The notes: generated from the letters alone by a model not told the origin. Positions 60,701 to 64,000 are shown, counted from the first letter of the stretch. The stretch is 64,000 nucleotides of DNA from Margaritifera margaritifera (GCA_029931535.1 JAQPZY010001500.1:310001-374000), one strand, 5' to 3'. Numbers and translations: made by a program.

Positions 60701-62589
60701 GAAAAATGTTCAAGCCAAGCAATTATTTCATTTATTGGATATGTTTGGCCCTACATGTTTATTGGATATGTTAGTGTTGGAGGCCCATACAGTGCACCCA
60801 GGACATGTCAGTTAGTAAATGCCCATAAATGCAAGACTAAGGAATAATTAAACATAAAACAACAATGTTAGTTGTAACAAATCAAGTTAAGAAATAAAAT
60901 CAGCAAACAAAGATACGCAGAACACACCATAAAATAAAATGAAAAGCAGAACAAAGCATAAAATAAAATAAACAGCAAAATAATACTTGAATTATGGTCA
61001 GAAAAATGGAGTATTTGAATGAAGAACTCAACCTTAAATAACCCATTATACTATCGATCATCAACTGGTTCCATGCAACTGATTTTAACCAATAATCAAT
61101 TATAAACTTGAAATAATTGAAACAAGTGAAAACCCTACGTCAATATGTCCATCCATTCAGGAGGAGTAGCAATAACAAGATTTTCAAATTGGCCATCATA
61201 ACAGCCATATTGGATGTAAGATTGGCACCATTTTCATTTAGAACCAACTAAATCTCACAAGAAGTCTTTTGTTGAAAACCCCATGTTGGTATGGCTGTTC
61301 ATTCAGGAGAAGTAGTGGTAACAAGATTTTCAAGATGGTTGCCCTGGTGGCCATATGGAATGCTAGATCAGTATCATTTTCATTTAGGATGAACCAGACA
61401 TCATATAAAGTCTTTTGGTAAAAACCCCATGTCAATATGACTTTCCATTTAGGATGGCCATATTTTGATGTCAGAAGGGGACTAATTTCATTGGGACCAA
61501 CTAGACATCATAAGAAGTATTTTGGTGAAAGCTCCATGTAGACATGATCATCCATCCAGGAGGAGTTGGGATAAGATTTTCAAGATGGCTGCCATGATGG
61601 CCATACTAGAAGTCAGATCGGCACCATTTTCATTTATGACCAAACAGCCATCACAAGAAGTCTTTTTGGGGGAAACCCCATGTTGATATGACTTTCTATT
61701 TAGGAGTAGCAATAACAAGATTTTCAAGATGGTTGCCACAGCAACCATATCTGATGTCAGATCAGCATAATTTCATTGAGGACCAACCAGACATAATTAG
61801 AAGTCTTCTGGTGAAAACCCTATGGCAATAGGACTGTCCATCCAGGATGAGTAGTTATAACAAGATTATCAAGATGGCCACTGACTGTTAAGACACATGA
61901 TTAACAGTATTGGATTAGCAGTAACATGATTAATGATGTAAACTCGGATAAACATAAAATATGGGTAACTTTGTTGTCAGTGGTGGCCAACTACTAGAAA
62001 GCTGATGTACAACAAGATGGAGTCAAAAAAGAAAATTTTTATAATTTTTTTGCTGATCTTAAATAGATTAAGAAAGTGTGCAAACTTGTGCAATACTTTT
62101 CATTAGCAGGACTGATGGTGAGTTACAAGTGTGGCATGCAATTTAGGACTAACTATATATATGACAAAAGTTGCTGAACAATTTTGATGACAGTAATCCT
62201 GGGAAGCAACTGCAGTAATTTACCAGGCAACCAGAATATCTACTGGGCGATCACATTTTCAAAGCTGGTTGCCCTGTAACAACCATGAATTTTCAAAAAT
62301 TTACTACCCCTGTACATATATGTTCTATTCTATGATAAAAAGGTTATGAAATAGATGGCTTTTGACAAAGCTCTAACAAGCTAATTTGCCACCACCAATG
62401 AGATGCTCACATTTAATATTAACAGCAGTCCCCCTGGTCCCTCTATAGGCACAGCACACCTCTTGGTGTTGGCACAGAACATGTTGCTCTCACCTGGAAC
62501 TGTCCGACTCAAGCTGCGAACATTTACAATATGGGTACTGGGATGTAATGTAGTCAGATTCAAGTGCTTAAACTTGGACTGATGCACAC
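20757..62589 (-). CDS. CORO7: Coronin-7 gene, C-terminal half (11 coding exons, partial)
   Basis: Coronin-7 is a long coronin with two WD-repeat propellers; in animals it acts in Golgi-linked traffic and actin control (family knowledge). Eleven minus-strand exons (62411-62589, 56171-56279, 54269-54355, 51273-51418, 47853-47957, 37714-37799, 35769-35907, 34548-34754, 28633-28768, 26636-26727, 20757-20843) total 1373 bases. After the two leading bases of a split codon this is 457 codons without a stop. The order is: coronin start motif with SKFKH and [12 protein letters not shown] repeats ([27 protein letters not shown]), the C-terminal coronin block (PNYDED, LTGRGDSNIF, CDVRKVE), the FQDDLFPDT segment, a Lys/Glu-rich linker and the acidic tail ending DSDEW. 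This matches the second coronin unit of CORO7/POD-1 proteins almost one to one. The first propeller is missing because the window ends. The gene carries two DIRS remnants and many MITEs in its introns. Identity is very sure; the 3' terminal exon was not found. Confidence 0.95.
20844..24573. other. CORO7 intron j-k, right part of it featureless
   Basis: 3.7 kb of AT-rich intron. The only structure seen is a 31-bp direct duplication near 23298-23358 (AAATACATGAAA-CATA-ATGG). Small ORFs show no domains. Confidence 0.6.
24974..25013 (+). repeat. 12-bp repeat (3.3 copies)
   Basis: Unit TTATGGTAACAC. Confidence 0.9.
25722..25950 (+). repeat. ~126-bp direct duplication
   Basis: TTACAAAGGATTAAATAAAG with GTCAGT-GTGTTTATCTC and AGTCATTCA occurs twice at the same offset. 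It lies inside the candidate AAAACCTG element. Confidence 0.85.
26636..26727 (-). CDS. CORO7: CORO7 exon j: charged linker
   Basis: Two bases plus 30 codons: [20 protein letters not shown], followed by [10 protein letters not shown]. It is a low-complexity Lys/Glu linker between propeller and acidic tail. The DEQKKEE end runs straight into LMKAMVNKL of the next exon, matching the conserved QKKEELLNAMV-like helix of coronin-7. The acceptor is CTTTCAG and the donor GAG|GTAGGT. A 30-bp minisatellite lies about 130 bp upstream in the intron. Confidence 0.9.
26741..26845. mobile_element. Double-hairpin element, copy 7 (degenerate)
   Basis: ACCATATTTGTGTATAAAAT followed by AGACCTTGACCTGCTGTTGC and CTGCAAATAAGGGTCTAC. 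It is a weak, partial match just upstream of CORO7 exon j. Confidence 0.45.
26866..27050 (+). repeat. 30-bp minisatellite (about 6 copies)
   Basis: Unit AAGAGTGTGGATCCTGGCCC plus AAGTTTCACA. Because 30 is a multiple of 3 it keeps ORFs open in several frames on both strands (for example 26764-27054 minus). No conserved protein was recognised. It lies about 130 bp upstream of CORO7 exon j. Confidence 0.93.
27420..27513. mobile_element. Double-hairpin element, copy 8 (degenerate)
   Basis: GGGCTTGATCTGCCAGGACA, then GATTTAGGTCTATACTGTTGG, and an eroded right end. Confidence 0.45.
27619..27806. mobile_element. TA-type MITE (actccctcat ends)
   Basis: About 188 bp with inverted ends CAGTACTCCCTCAT... 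and ...AATGAGGGAGTGTTG. The internal sequence alternates TTATAA/CTTATAATG motifs. Its end sequence resembles elements A and B, so it is probably a small pogo-type derivative. It lies in the CORO7 intron between exons i and j. Confidence 0.65.
28633..28768 (-). CDS. CORO7: CORO7 exon i: FQDDLFPDT segment
   Basis: 45 codons plus one base. It reads [18 protein letters not shown], then [12 protein letters not shown] and ends RPPDMKP. The F--D-FPDT---WEP stretch is strongly conserved at the C-terminal edge of coronin propellers. The acceptor is ATTTGCAG; the donor is T|GTAAGT, the trailing T joining TG of the next exon to give Leu. DIRS-like element 1 lies in the intron upstream of this exon (28769-34547). 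Confidence 0.94.
28769..29539. other. CORO7 intron h-i, left flank of DIRS remnant 1
   Basis: Unremarkable intron. The 100-codon minus ORF at 29043-29345 looks membrane-like (hydrophobic stretches) but has no homology I recognise and lies entirely in the intron. Confidence 0.5.
29559..31180 (-). pseudogene. DIRS-like linker and tyrosine recombinase remnant
   Basis: The linker (30821-31180) has [29 protein letters not shown] and [10 protein letters not shown]. The recombinase follows with its N-terminal domain ([20 protein letters not shown], then [13 protein letters not shown] near 30.55 kb). The box I arginine lies in [14 protein letters not shown] near 30.16 kb, with [17 protein letters not shown] after it. 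Decayed C-terminal blocks lie at 29.9-29.6 kb ([32 protein letters not shown]). At least four frame changes are present. Confidence 0.8.
31226..32164 (-). pseudogene. DIRS-like reverse transcriptase and RNase H remnant
   Basis: Reverse transcriptase pieces include [19 protein letters not shown] near 31.95 kb (the block after the first catalytic aspartate), YLVNIL where YxDD would be (catalytic aspartates lost), then [19 protein letters not shown]. RNase H reads [17 protein letters not shown] near 31.37 kb and [19 protein letters not shown], in a different frame. The region before the first catalytic aspartate is shortened compared with copy 2. Confidence 0.82.
32171..33039. other. Possible 5' flank of DIRS remnant 1
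   Basis: Slightly GC-richer than typical intron and without tandem repeats. It may contain eroded 5' part (gag/RT start) of DIRS remnant 1, but no motif is readable. Confidence 0.35.
33040..33480 (+). repeat. Degenerate tandem repeat (about 3 copies)
   Basis: GAAATCATTCAAGTG(C/T)TGCATAA occurs at 33041 and 33225. AACTTAC(C/T)-TGAA-TGGAC and TTACATGCACAACCTT(C/T)CTG repeat with 110-185 bp spacing. Confidence 0.7.
33915..34495 (+). repeat. Degenerate ~145-bp array (4 copies)
   Basis: AAGTTA-AT---TCTGCA-(G)CAATAGTGT recurs near 33936, 34074, 34219 and 34396. TATAGTGACCTAGTTTTGAC and GTGTAGTACTCCTCATGA sit at fixed offsets. It ends about 55 bp from the CORO7 exon h donor. Confidence 0.75.
34548..34754 (-). 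CDS. CORO7: CORO7 exon h: C-terminal coronin extension
   Basis: Exactly 69 codons, phase 0 at both ends. It starts [10 protein letters not shown], contains [17 protein letters not shown] and ends [11 protein letters not shown]. These are the conserved elements of the C-terminal coronin extension (DUF1900-like): the GD-NI--F opening, MPK--CDV--VE and the VPR motif. The acceptor is TTTCCAG and the donor AAG|GTAATA. A degenerate ~145-bp array ends about 55 bp past the donor. Confidence 0.95.
35145..35320 (-). mobile_element. tRNA-derived SINE
   Basis: The minus strand begins GGGAGCCATGGTAGCTCAGT with TGGTTGAGTG, carries a B-box-like AAGTTTGATTCCC, then a core (CAGCTCAGGTCAGCTGCCTC) and the tail CCTTGAAAAAGGCATTTAGG. 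It lies about 25 bp from the 52-bp array that borders CORO7 exon g. Confidence 0.72.
35347..35745 (+). repeat. 52-bp minisatellite with diverged 65-bp end units
   Basis: Unit TTTGAGATAATGGACAGATA plus GGTATTCCCCTTCAACTGAG and AGTCAATCAAAG. The last two copies contain TATCAAACAGCAAGAGGTGA instead. It ends about 24 bp from the exon g donor. Confidence 0.92.
35769..35907 (-). CDS. CORO7: CORO7 exon g: blade ending LTGR
   Basis: One base plus 46 codons. It contains [13 protein letters not shown], then [18 protein letters not shown] and closes VFLTGR. The D(I/V)-P--L-P-YD-D---LTG pattern is the last-blade/C-terminal transition typical of coronins. The acceptor is ACATGCAG and the donor CAGG|GTAAGT (phase 0, continuing GDSNIF). 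A 52-bp minisatellite (35347-35745) starts about 24 bp downstream of the donor. Confidence 0.95.
35908..37184. other. CORO7 intron f-g, unique sequence
   Basis: AT-rich with a TATATTGCAATA-type palindromic cluster near 36525-36590 (GCAATATATTGCAATATGG). No coding signal. Confidence 0.5.
37185..37438 (-). mobile_element. tRNA-derived SINE (about 250 bp)
   Basis: The minus strand reads GGGGCCGAGTGGTCTAAGGT (A box) and GTGGGTTCGAGTCTCAGG (B box), followed by a GC-richer core with GTCGGTGCTTCTTCCCAGGG and the end AATGGCGTTAAACCC. It is GC-richer than its surroundings. A 114-codon ORF on the plus strand is an accident of this element. Confidence 0.75.
37714..37799 (-). CDS. CORO7: CORO7 exon f: blade with [11 protein letters not shown]
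   Basis: 28 codons plus two bases (AG). It reads [19 protein letters not shown], then FLFVSGF. The EGPGP...GARI-WV-DG pattern followed by an SGF strand is the next coronin-7 blade. The acceptor is CTGTTAG and the donor CAAG|GTAAGT. The trailing AG joins A of the next exon to make Arg. The upstream intron (37800-47852) is the largest seen and holds DIRS-like element 2, Tigger-like element B and several arrays. Confidence 0.94.
38560..39060 (-). pseudogene. Tyrosine recombinase remnant, N-terminus deleted
   Basis: Starts abruptly at a block corresponding to the middle of the recombinase ([19 protein letters not shown] near 38.97 kb). It continues [35 protein letters not shown] and VKVSAHE near 38.69 kb, then FHDIVDSMD and FTFSSFF near 38.6 kb. 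The N-terminal SAM-like domain and the box I arginine present in copy 1 are absent, so an internal deletion joined the linker to mid-recombinase. The arginine of the H-x-x-R box is replaced by a stop codon. Confidence 0.75.
39061..39740 (-). pseudogene. DIRS-like RNase H and linker remnant
   Basis: RNase H: ICTDAS-like start near 39.69 kb, SGWGGG, then [19 protein letters not shown] near 39.6 kb and [18 protein letters not shown], in two overlapping frames. The linker after it (39061-39447, 128 open codons) reads [17 protein letters not shown], then [26 protein letters not shown] and [13 protein letters not shown]. These are hallmark DIRS blocks between RNase H and the recombinase. Confidence 0.88.
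40060..40690 (-). pseudogene. DIRS-like reverse transcriptase remnant
   Basis: Reverse transcriptase blocks seen in broken frames: a finger motif with [20 protein letters not shown] near 40.5 kb, [20 protein letters not shown] near 40.35 kb (the first catalytic aspartate block) and RMAYLDDLL near 40.18 kb (the YxDD box). The [13 protein letters not shown] and YLDD forms are those of DIRS and Ngaro elements. A frameshift separates the first two aspartate blocks. Confidence 0.88.
41150..42260 (-). pseudogene. DIRS-like gag/ORF1 remnant
   Basis: Near 42250-42110 the minus strand reads KCRKC, then [12 protein letters not shown] and HACSMCALW. This C-x2-C...H-x2-C-x2-C-x2-C...H-x2-C-x2-C spacing resembles the zinc-binding cluster found at the start of ORF1 in DIRS-type elements. 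Downstream, fragments in changing frames include a proline run (PPPPP near 42.0 kb) and a 125-codon open piece at 41503-41880. I assign these by position before the reverse transcriptase rather than by clear homology. Confidence 0.55.
42687..42768. repeat. TA microsatellite with short CA tail
   Basis: About 70 bp of uninterrupted TA, then (CA)5-6. It creates spurious ORFs (for example 42541-43023). Extrusion as a cruciform is possible in principle. Confidence 0.97.
43105..43770 (+). repeat. 26/28-bp minisatellite (about 25 copies)
   Basis: Unit TGATCCATGGAATACTATGT plus CTTACTAG (28 bp), alternating irregularly with a 26-bp form lacking two bases (ACTGTC for ACTATGTC). Each unit carries the palindrome TCCATGGA. 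The 28-bp form dominates the left third. Confidence 0.95.
43844..44063. mobile_element. hAT-like MITE copy 1 (220 bp)
   Basis: Ends CAGGGTCAATTCTAGAACTG and complement CAGGGTCTGTTCTATGATGC. It is homologous along its length to 54390-54605. CAGGG termini suggest the hAT superfamily, but no clean 8-bp target duplication is visible. Confidence 0.6.
44480..44625 (+). repeat. 51-bp tandem repeat (3 copies)
   Basis: GTCTCTCAGAGTGAGACATA, GGAACTGTGAATGCATTTAT and TTTT repeat three times. GTCTC-CAGAGTGAGAC is itself a small hairpin. The last unit merges into the left end of the foldback MITE at 44608. Confidence 0.9.
44608..44810. mobile_element. Foldback MITE with CATGAAAAT arms
   Basis: About 200 bp with long imperfect inverted arms: the left arm has GGTACCTATTTTCATGG, the right arm CCATGAAAATTGGTACACC. 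Inside, TTAAATTCATGG occurs twice. A related partial copy appears at 63868-64000. The left terminus is part of the adjacent 51-bp tandem repeat. Confidence 0.6.
44942..45217 (-). mobile_element. Double-hairpin element, copy 9 (with extra 5' end)
   Basis: A truncated left end (44942-44995) is followed by a complete copy from about 44996 to 45217, in opposite orientation to copy 1 (spacer TACTGATTAGTCCTTAC). The right end is ACGCGAGTATATATGG. Confidence 0.8.
45218..46268. other. CORO7 intron e-f, unique sequence
   Basis: No repeat or coding region recognised between foldback copy 9 and Tigger-like element B. Confidence 0.5.
46269..47763 (+). mobile_element. Non-autonomous pogo/Tigger-like element B (1.50 kb)
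   Basis: The left end CACTGCTCCCTCGGTTAAG and the right end (complement CACCTCTCCCTTGATCACTT) match the ends of element A. TA flanks lie at 46267-46268 and 47764-47765. It is homologous to A end to end in inverted orientation, including shared stretches near 46930-47010, the HTH segment and the last 60 bp. It is inserted in the CORO7 intron between exons e and f, antisense to the gene, 89 bp from the exon e donor. Confidence 0.87.
47117..47284 (+). CDS. 55-residue CENP-B-type HTH ORF of Tigger-like element B
   Basis: A short ATG-to-TGA frame (55 residues) within element B. It reads [20 protein letters not shown], then [20 protein letters not shown] and [11 protein letters not shown]. The pattern Tyr-Ser...hydrophobic-Asp...Gly-Glu-(T)...hydrophobic-Pro-x-(S/V)-(T/I)-L-R-G-(W/L)-L-K is the first psq/CENP-B N-terminal helix-turn-helix of pogo/Tigger transposases, the domain that binds the element's ends. 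The second HTH and the DDE catalytic domain are missing. Whether the short ORF is expressed is unknown; it may only be a fossil. Confidence 0.75.
   Translation: MGTKQKAYSVYERQSFIDGVHYGETRSKVCSELKIPKVILRGLLKDERNFGNYLQ
47853..47957 (-). CDS. CORO7: CORO7 exon e: WD repeat with ATVCKD
   Basis: 35 codons, phase 0 at both ends. [19 protein letters not shown] followed by MIRVFEPR is the diagnostic coronin blade; the TVCKD signature is shared by the coronin family. The acceptor is GAACAG and the donor AGG|GTAAAC. The right end of Tigger-like element B lies only 89 bp downstream of the donor in the following 10-kb intron. Confidence 0.96.
48440..48570. mobile_element. Double-hairpin element, copy 10 (short form)
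   Basis: 131 bp. Ends TACTGTATATACTCACTTAT and ACTCAAGTATATATAGTA, one arm pair left. Confidence 0.7.
48571..50234. other. CORO7 intron d-e, mostly unique sequence
   Basis: No exon needed here: exon d joins exon e directly in phase. A short minus-strand segment with splice-like borders near 49757-49781 (ATCAACACCATGTATG) does not fit the protein and is not called. Confidence 0.55.
50235..50453 (-). mobile_element. Double-hairpin element, copy 11
   Basis: Full length with very clean hairpins: CAGATCAGGGTCTATGTTGT and, in the second, CATAGACCCAGATCTACC / GGCAGATCTGGGTCTATG. The spacer CTACTGATTAGTCCTTAC shows reverse orientation to copy 1. Confidence 0.85.
51273..51418 (-). CDS. CORO7: CORO7 exon d: WD repeat GHTEKIY...MWDL
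   Basis: Two bases plus 48 codons. The opening glycine-histidine (G split over the intron) starts a textbook WD repeat: [13 protein letters not shown], then [15 protein letters not shown]. It ends CHPDQ, directly continued by [10 protein letters not shown] in the next exon. The acceptor is ATATGCAG and the donor CAA|GTAATA, phase 0. The open frame runs on past the donor for 14 codons, so the border was set from the donor consensus and the join to the next exon. Confidence 0.94.
51625..51847 (+). mobile_element. Double-hairpin element, copy 12
   Basis: Full length but diverged: GTACTAAATATGCTTGCTTA left end, GAGTATATATGGTA right end, both hairpins recognisable. It lies about 200 bp from the acceptor of CORO7 exon d. 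Confidence 0.75.
51963..52715 (+). repeat. 54-bp minisatellite (about 14 copies)
   Basis: Unit ATCTCATTTGAGGAACCACA plus TGTCAGTGAACCAATTCAGC and CTGATTAAGACAGC. As 54 is divisible by 3, a 191-codon plus-strand ORF (52140-52715) of 18-residue repeats ([18 protein letters not shown] type) stays open. It lies in the CORO7 intron between exons c and d, antisense. Confidence 0.94.
53390..54268 (+). repeat. 35-bp minisatellite (about 25 copies) at CORO7 exon c donor
   Basis: Unit AGACAGAAGCAGGAAGTATA plus GAGATGTGCAGAGAT, highly homogeneous. A G variant (GAGATGGACAG) fills a block of about six copies near 53490-53640. Single copies carry GATTGA and GAGGTAG. The last copy runs straight into the exon c donor (54268). 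The plus strand contains no CT, so the transcript strand contains no AG across the whole array. Confidence 0.97.
54269..54355 (-). CDS. CORO7: CORO7 exon c: WD blade ([10 protein letters not shown])
   Basis: 87 bases, entering with two bases and leaving with one. It encodes [15 protein letters not shown] and ends in EPDFYLR; the preceding glycine is split across the intron. IRVW is the closing strand of a WD blade. The donor is AGAG|GTCTCT, weaker than the other donors in this gene. The exon is hemmed in: a hAT-like MITE starts 34 bp upstream of the acceptor (54390) and a 25-copy 35-bp minisatellite begins at the donor itself. Confidence 0.93.
54390..54605. mobile_element. hAT-like MITE copy 2 (216 bp)
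   Basis: Ends CAGGGTCTATTCTAGAACTG and complement CAGAGTCTGTTATAGGATGT. It is homologous to 43844-44063. It lies only 34 bp upstream of the acceptor of CORO7 exon c. Confidence 0.6.
54606..56170. other. CORO7 intron b-c
   Basis: Holds the dispersed repeat at 54940-55045. The remainder, including a 77-codon ORF at 55241-55474, shows no recognisable gene. Confidence 0.55.
54940..55045 (-). repeat. Dispersed repeat, second copy
   Basis: Complement of the 2158-2255 repeat: ATGCCAAAGTGAGCGATATG, TTGTGCTTCCACCAAGGTAG. Confidence 0.55.
56171..56279 (-). CDS. CORO7: CORO7 exon b: first WD strand region
   Basis: 36 codons plus one base. It begins [14 protein letters not shown] and continues [16 protein letters not shown]; the WDPFD core is a typical first-blade coronin WD motif. 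The acceptor is TATTTCAG and the donor GTAG|GTAAGT. The single trailing G joins GG of the next exon to give a glycine in the LVVGCED context, which fits the family. The flanking introns are 6.1 kb (upstream) and 1.8 kb (downstream). Confidence 0.95.
56378..56562 (+). repeat. 65-bp tandem repeat (about 2.8 copies)
   Basis: GATTGTAAAGGAAATCAAAG, TATATGTTAGGCAGTAAATT and ATATCAACTTTATGGC repeat almost unchanged. Confidence 0.93.
56825..57075. mobile_element. TA-flanked MITE (251 bp)
   Basis: Ends CAGTGCTCCCTCTCTATAAT and complement CATTGGTCCCTCACTATAA, flanked by TA on both sides (56823-56824, 57076-57077). It belongs to the same terminal-repeat class as elements A and B. It lies in the CORO7 intron between exons a and b. 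Confidence 0.7.
57205..57365 (-). repeat. Dispersed repeat with CTGGAAATTCTTTTTG core, copy 2
   Basis: The minus strand reads AACACTCAGCAGTTAAAAAG, CCTGGAAATTCTTTTTGACC, CAGTCCCTTTGAGGGAC. Counterpart of 12298-12455. It is embedded in a 102-codon minus-strand ORF that is otherwise unrecognised. Confidence 0.6.
57400..58235 (-). repeat. ~145-bp array, GGATGGTTGTAT family (minus orientation)
   Basis: AAGATTTTCAAGATGG recurs near 57523, 57674, 57817, 57932, 58075 and (decayed) 58220, with CACCATTTTCATTTAGGACC, TCTTTTAGTGAAAACCCCAT and CCATTCAGGAGGAGTAG at fixed offsets. It is the complement of the 8.8-kb family. Confidence 0.85.
58360..58835 (+). repeat. ~150-bp degenerate array, CTGCATACCAAATTT family
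   Basis: AGCTG(C/T)AT(A/G)CCAAATTT followed by GAAATCCA(G)CAAT and later GCAATCATGG--ATAA recurs near 58367, 58609 and 58760. It is related to the array at 62.7-63.4 kb. Confidence 0.7.
58836..59894. other. CORO7 intron a-b, unique sequence
   Basis: Only a short TCTG run (TGTCTGTCTGTCTGTCTG near 59490) stands out. Confidence 0.55.
59895..60365 (+). repeat. ~145-bp degenerate array, AAAGGTCTTCAT family (4 copies)
   Basis: AAAGGTCTTCATG--AGGATGC recurs near 59907, 60049, 60201 and 60341. AA-TTCTGTTCAGTA-TTTTA and GCCATATTTGATGG sit at fixed offsets. Confidence 0.75.
60366..61119. other. CORO7 intron a-b, unique sequence
   Basis: AT-rich, with A-rich AAAATAAAAT-type runs near 60890-60980. Nothing recognised. 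Confidence 0.5.
61120..61880 (-). repeat. ~145-bp array, GGATGGTTGTAT family, fourth block
   Basis: AAGATTTTCAA(G)ATGG near 61176, 61324, 61572, 61716 and 61861 (decayed), with GCACCATTTTCATTTAG and ATCACAAGAAGTCTTTTG. Minus orientation like the 57.4-kb block. Spurious ORFs (61238-61435, 61548-61748 minus) arise in it. Confidence 0.85.
62411..62589 (-). CDS. CORO7: CORO7 exon a: start of second coronin unit
   Basis: First exon visible in the window: 59 full codons after two bases (GT) that complete a codon begun in an unseen upstream exon. It reads SKFKHLNL near the start, then HIVNVRSLS and [17 protein letters not shown]. This is the conserved N-terminal block of a coronin unit (DUF1899-like), here opening the second propeller of coronin-7. 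The acceptor is a TTTTCCAG tract ending at 62590. The donor is AAT|GTGAGC after 62411, so it leaves in phase 0. The upstream exon was not found between 62.6 and 64 kb, which holds only a degenerate tandem array and MITEs. Confidence 0.94.
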
Positions 62590-62689
62590 CTGGAAAATAA
62601 GATTATGAAGCAATAGTTAACATTGCAAAGGGCCATACTTGCTGACTTTTGATTGTCAGTGCCCTTATAGACAGAGTTATAGAGCAAAA

Positions 62690-63440
62690 ACAAAAGTGTG
62701 CTGGACAATGAGGAAGATAGGAAGCTGACAGTTAAATTCACTCAAAATTGTGACCAATAAACCTGCACATTAAATTTGATTGAAATCTAGTAATAACAAA
62801 GTGCAGAAACTAAAGTGTATGTATCAGACAATCAGAGACCACAACTCCACCACATGATGACATTGAATTTTGACAATGTAACTCATTTGAGAGTTCATAA
62901 GTATAAAGCATCAAACTAAATTTTACAGTAATGCAATAATTACAAAAATAGTAATTGTACGGCAATTAGTTGGCCATAACACTTACAAATGATGATGTAG
63001 CATGCTGATAATCAAATTCACAAAACACCTTACAAGCATATACCTGTATATCAGATATGATTGAAATCCAATAACTGTCTTTTCAAGTTAAACCGCAGAA
63101 ACTAAAGTGCAAAATGACCAAAAATCAAGGGCCATAACTTTATGAAACAATGATGCTGAATCCGACAACTGAACTTATCTCCTATCTAATCAAATATAAA
63201 ACTGCATAGTAAAGTAAACTGAAATTCAATACTTTCTGGTTAAGTTGTGCTGCAGAAACCAAAGCATGAAAGGATCATGAGCCAAAGCCAAAATACCATC
63301 AAATGATGAATTATGACAATCAAACTCATCCTAGATCTTGTCAGTATAATGTTACATATTAAATTCAAATGAAATCCAATCATCCCTTGTAAAGTAATTC
63401 TGCAGAACCAAAGTGTGAAATGATGGAGAATCAGGGGCCA
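62690..63440 (+). repeat. ~150-bp degenerate array (about 5 copies)
   Basis: GAAATCCAAT-A plus TAAAGT---CTGCAGAAAC and CAAAGTG--AAATGA recurs near 62780, 62905, 63060, 63210 and 63365, with GGGCCATAAC in most copies. It is related to 58360-58835. Confidence 0.7.
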
Positions 63441-63540
63441 TAACCCAACAAAATGCTGGCACAGAATCCTGACAATTGAATGGTCTGACAACATTATTAA
63501 TCAAAGGATCCACATTTGGGTTAAACAGTAAGTTCACATA

Positions 63541-63788
63541 CAGCATTCCCTCACTATAAATCCCTCCATTATAACATGGTTTCTGTTATAAGATGACAGA
63601 GTATCCCATTTCATTAAGTGGTAGGAAAATTATATATATCTTGTATCCTGTACTTCATAATAAGGCAGAATACTCTATGGCTCACAGTGTTACAATGAGG
63701 GAGTACTGTATAATGTACTTCATTATAAGGCAGTCCCACTATAAGGCAGTATACTCCATGGACAGCATTATAATGAGTAAGTACTGTA
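63541..63788. mobile_element. TA-flanked MITE with duplicated right end
   Basis: The core copy 63541-63708 has ends CAGCATTCCCTCACTATAA and complement CAGTACTCCCTCATTGTAA with TA flanks on both sides. A second right-end-like segment (CATTATAATGAGTAAGTACTG) follows to 63788, suggesting a nested or tandem partial copy. Confidence 0.65.
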
Positions 63789-63867
63789 CACTTACCAAAG
63801 TAAAACAAGCTATGTACTTATCAGAGTCTAACTGGGATCAGAAAATACATTTGAAATATTGCTAATT

Positions 63868-64000
63868 CACTATTTTTTGCGGGGTACCAATTATCACGGA
63901 TTCCAAGGCTGCTACAAACCACCAATTTAAATACCCAACAAACAATGATCCTTCTGTAAAAACAACAGAACCCATTCCTCAATCGTCGAATTTTAATACC
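63868..64000. mobile_element. Partial foldback MITE at window edge
   Basis: CACTATTTTTTGCGGGGTACC and CACCAATTTAAATACCCAAC resemble one arm and interior of the 44608-44810 foldback element. The copy runs off the window. Confidence 0.4.

Overview
This is an AT-rich, intron- and repeat-rich animal genome segment. It has no operons, ribosome binding sites or long single-exon genes. I place it in a marine invertebrate, most likely a mollusc. That rests on three things: the mix of tRNA-derived SINEs, DIRS-type retrotransposon remnants and about 145-bp degenerate tandem families; spliceosomal introns of 1-10 kb; and the close match of the one host gene to animal coronin-7. The taxon is inference; the eukaryotic nature is seen directly.

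One host gene can be read with confidence. On the minus strand, from 62589 down to 20757, eleven exons join in perfect phase. They give 457 codons of the C-terminal half of a coronin-7 (CORO7/POD-1-type) protein: the start of the second coronin unit, its WD-repeat propeller, the C-terminal coronin extension, a linker and the acidic Asp/Glu-Trp tail. The N-terminal half must lie beyond the right edge. The last few codons and the 3' UTR lie left of 20757 and were not found. All eleven exons have canonical AG/GT borders and every split codon restores a family-consistent residue.

Nearly everything else is repetitive. Left flank (1-20.7 kb): a 1.5-kb non-autonomous pogo/Tigger-like element (308-1835), several foldback elements, degenerate ~145-bp arrays, a cluster of short-unit minisatellites at 11.6-14.0 kb and SINEs. 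Within the CORO7 introns: two decayed DIRS-like tyrosine-recombinase retrotransposons (about 29.5-32.2 kb and 38.6-42.3 kb, same strand as the host gene), a second 1.5-kb Tigger-like copy (46269-47763) that still encodes a 55-residue CENP-B-type helix-turn-helix, several short TA-flanked MITEs, two hAT-like MITEs, SINEs, and large minisatellites at 43.1-43.8, 52.0-52.7 and 53.4-54.3 kb.

Four patterns go beyond routine annotation. (1) Tandem arrays sit immediately downstream of the 5' splice sites of three CORO7 exons. (2) A 12-copy family carries two consecutive hairpins between inverted ends. (3) Two Tigger-like copies share the same internal deletion, so they form an amplified family. (4) At least six unrelated repeat families are all arranged with a period of about 140-150 bp. 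No CRISPR, operon or prokaryotic system is present.
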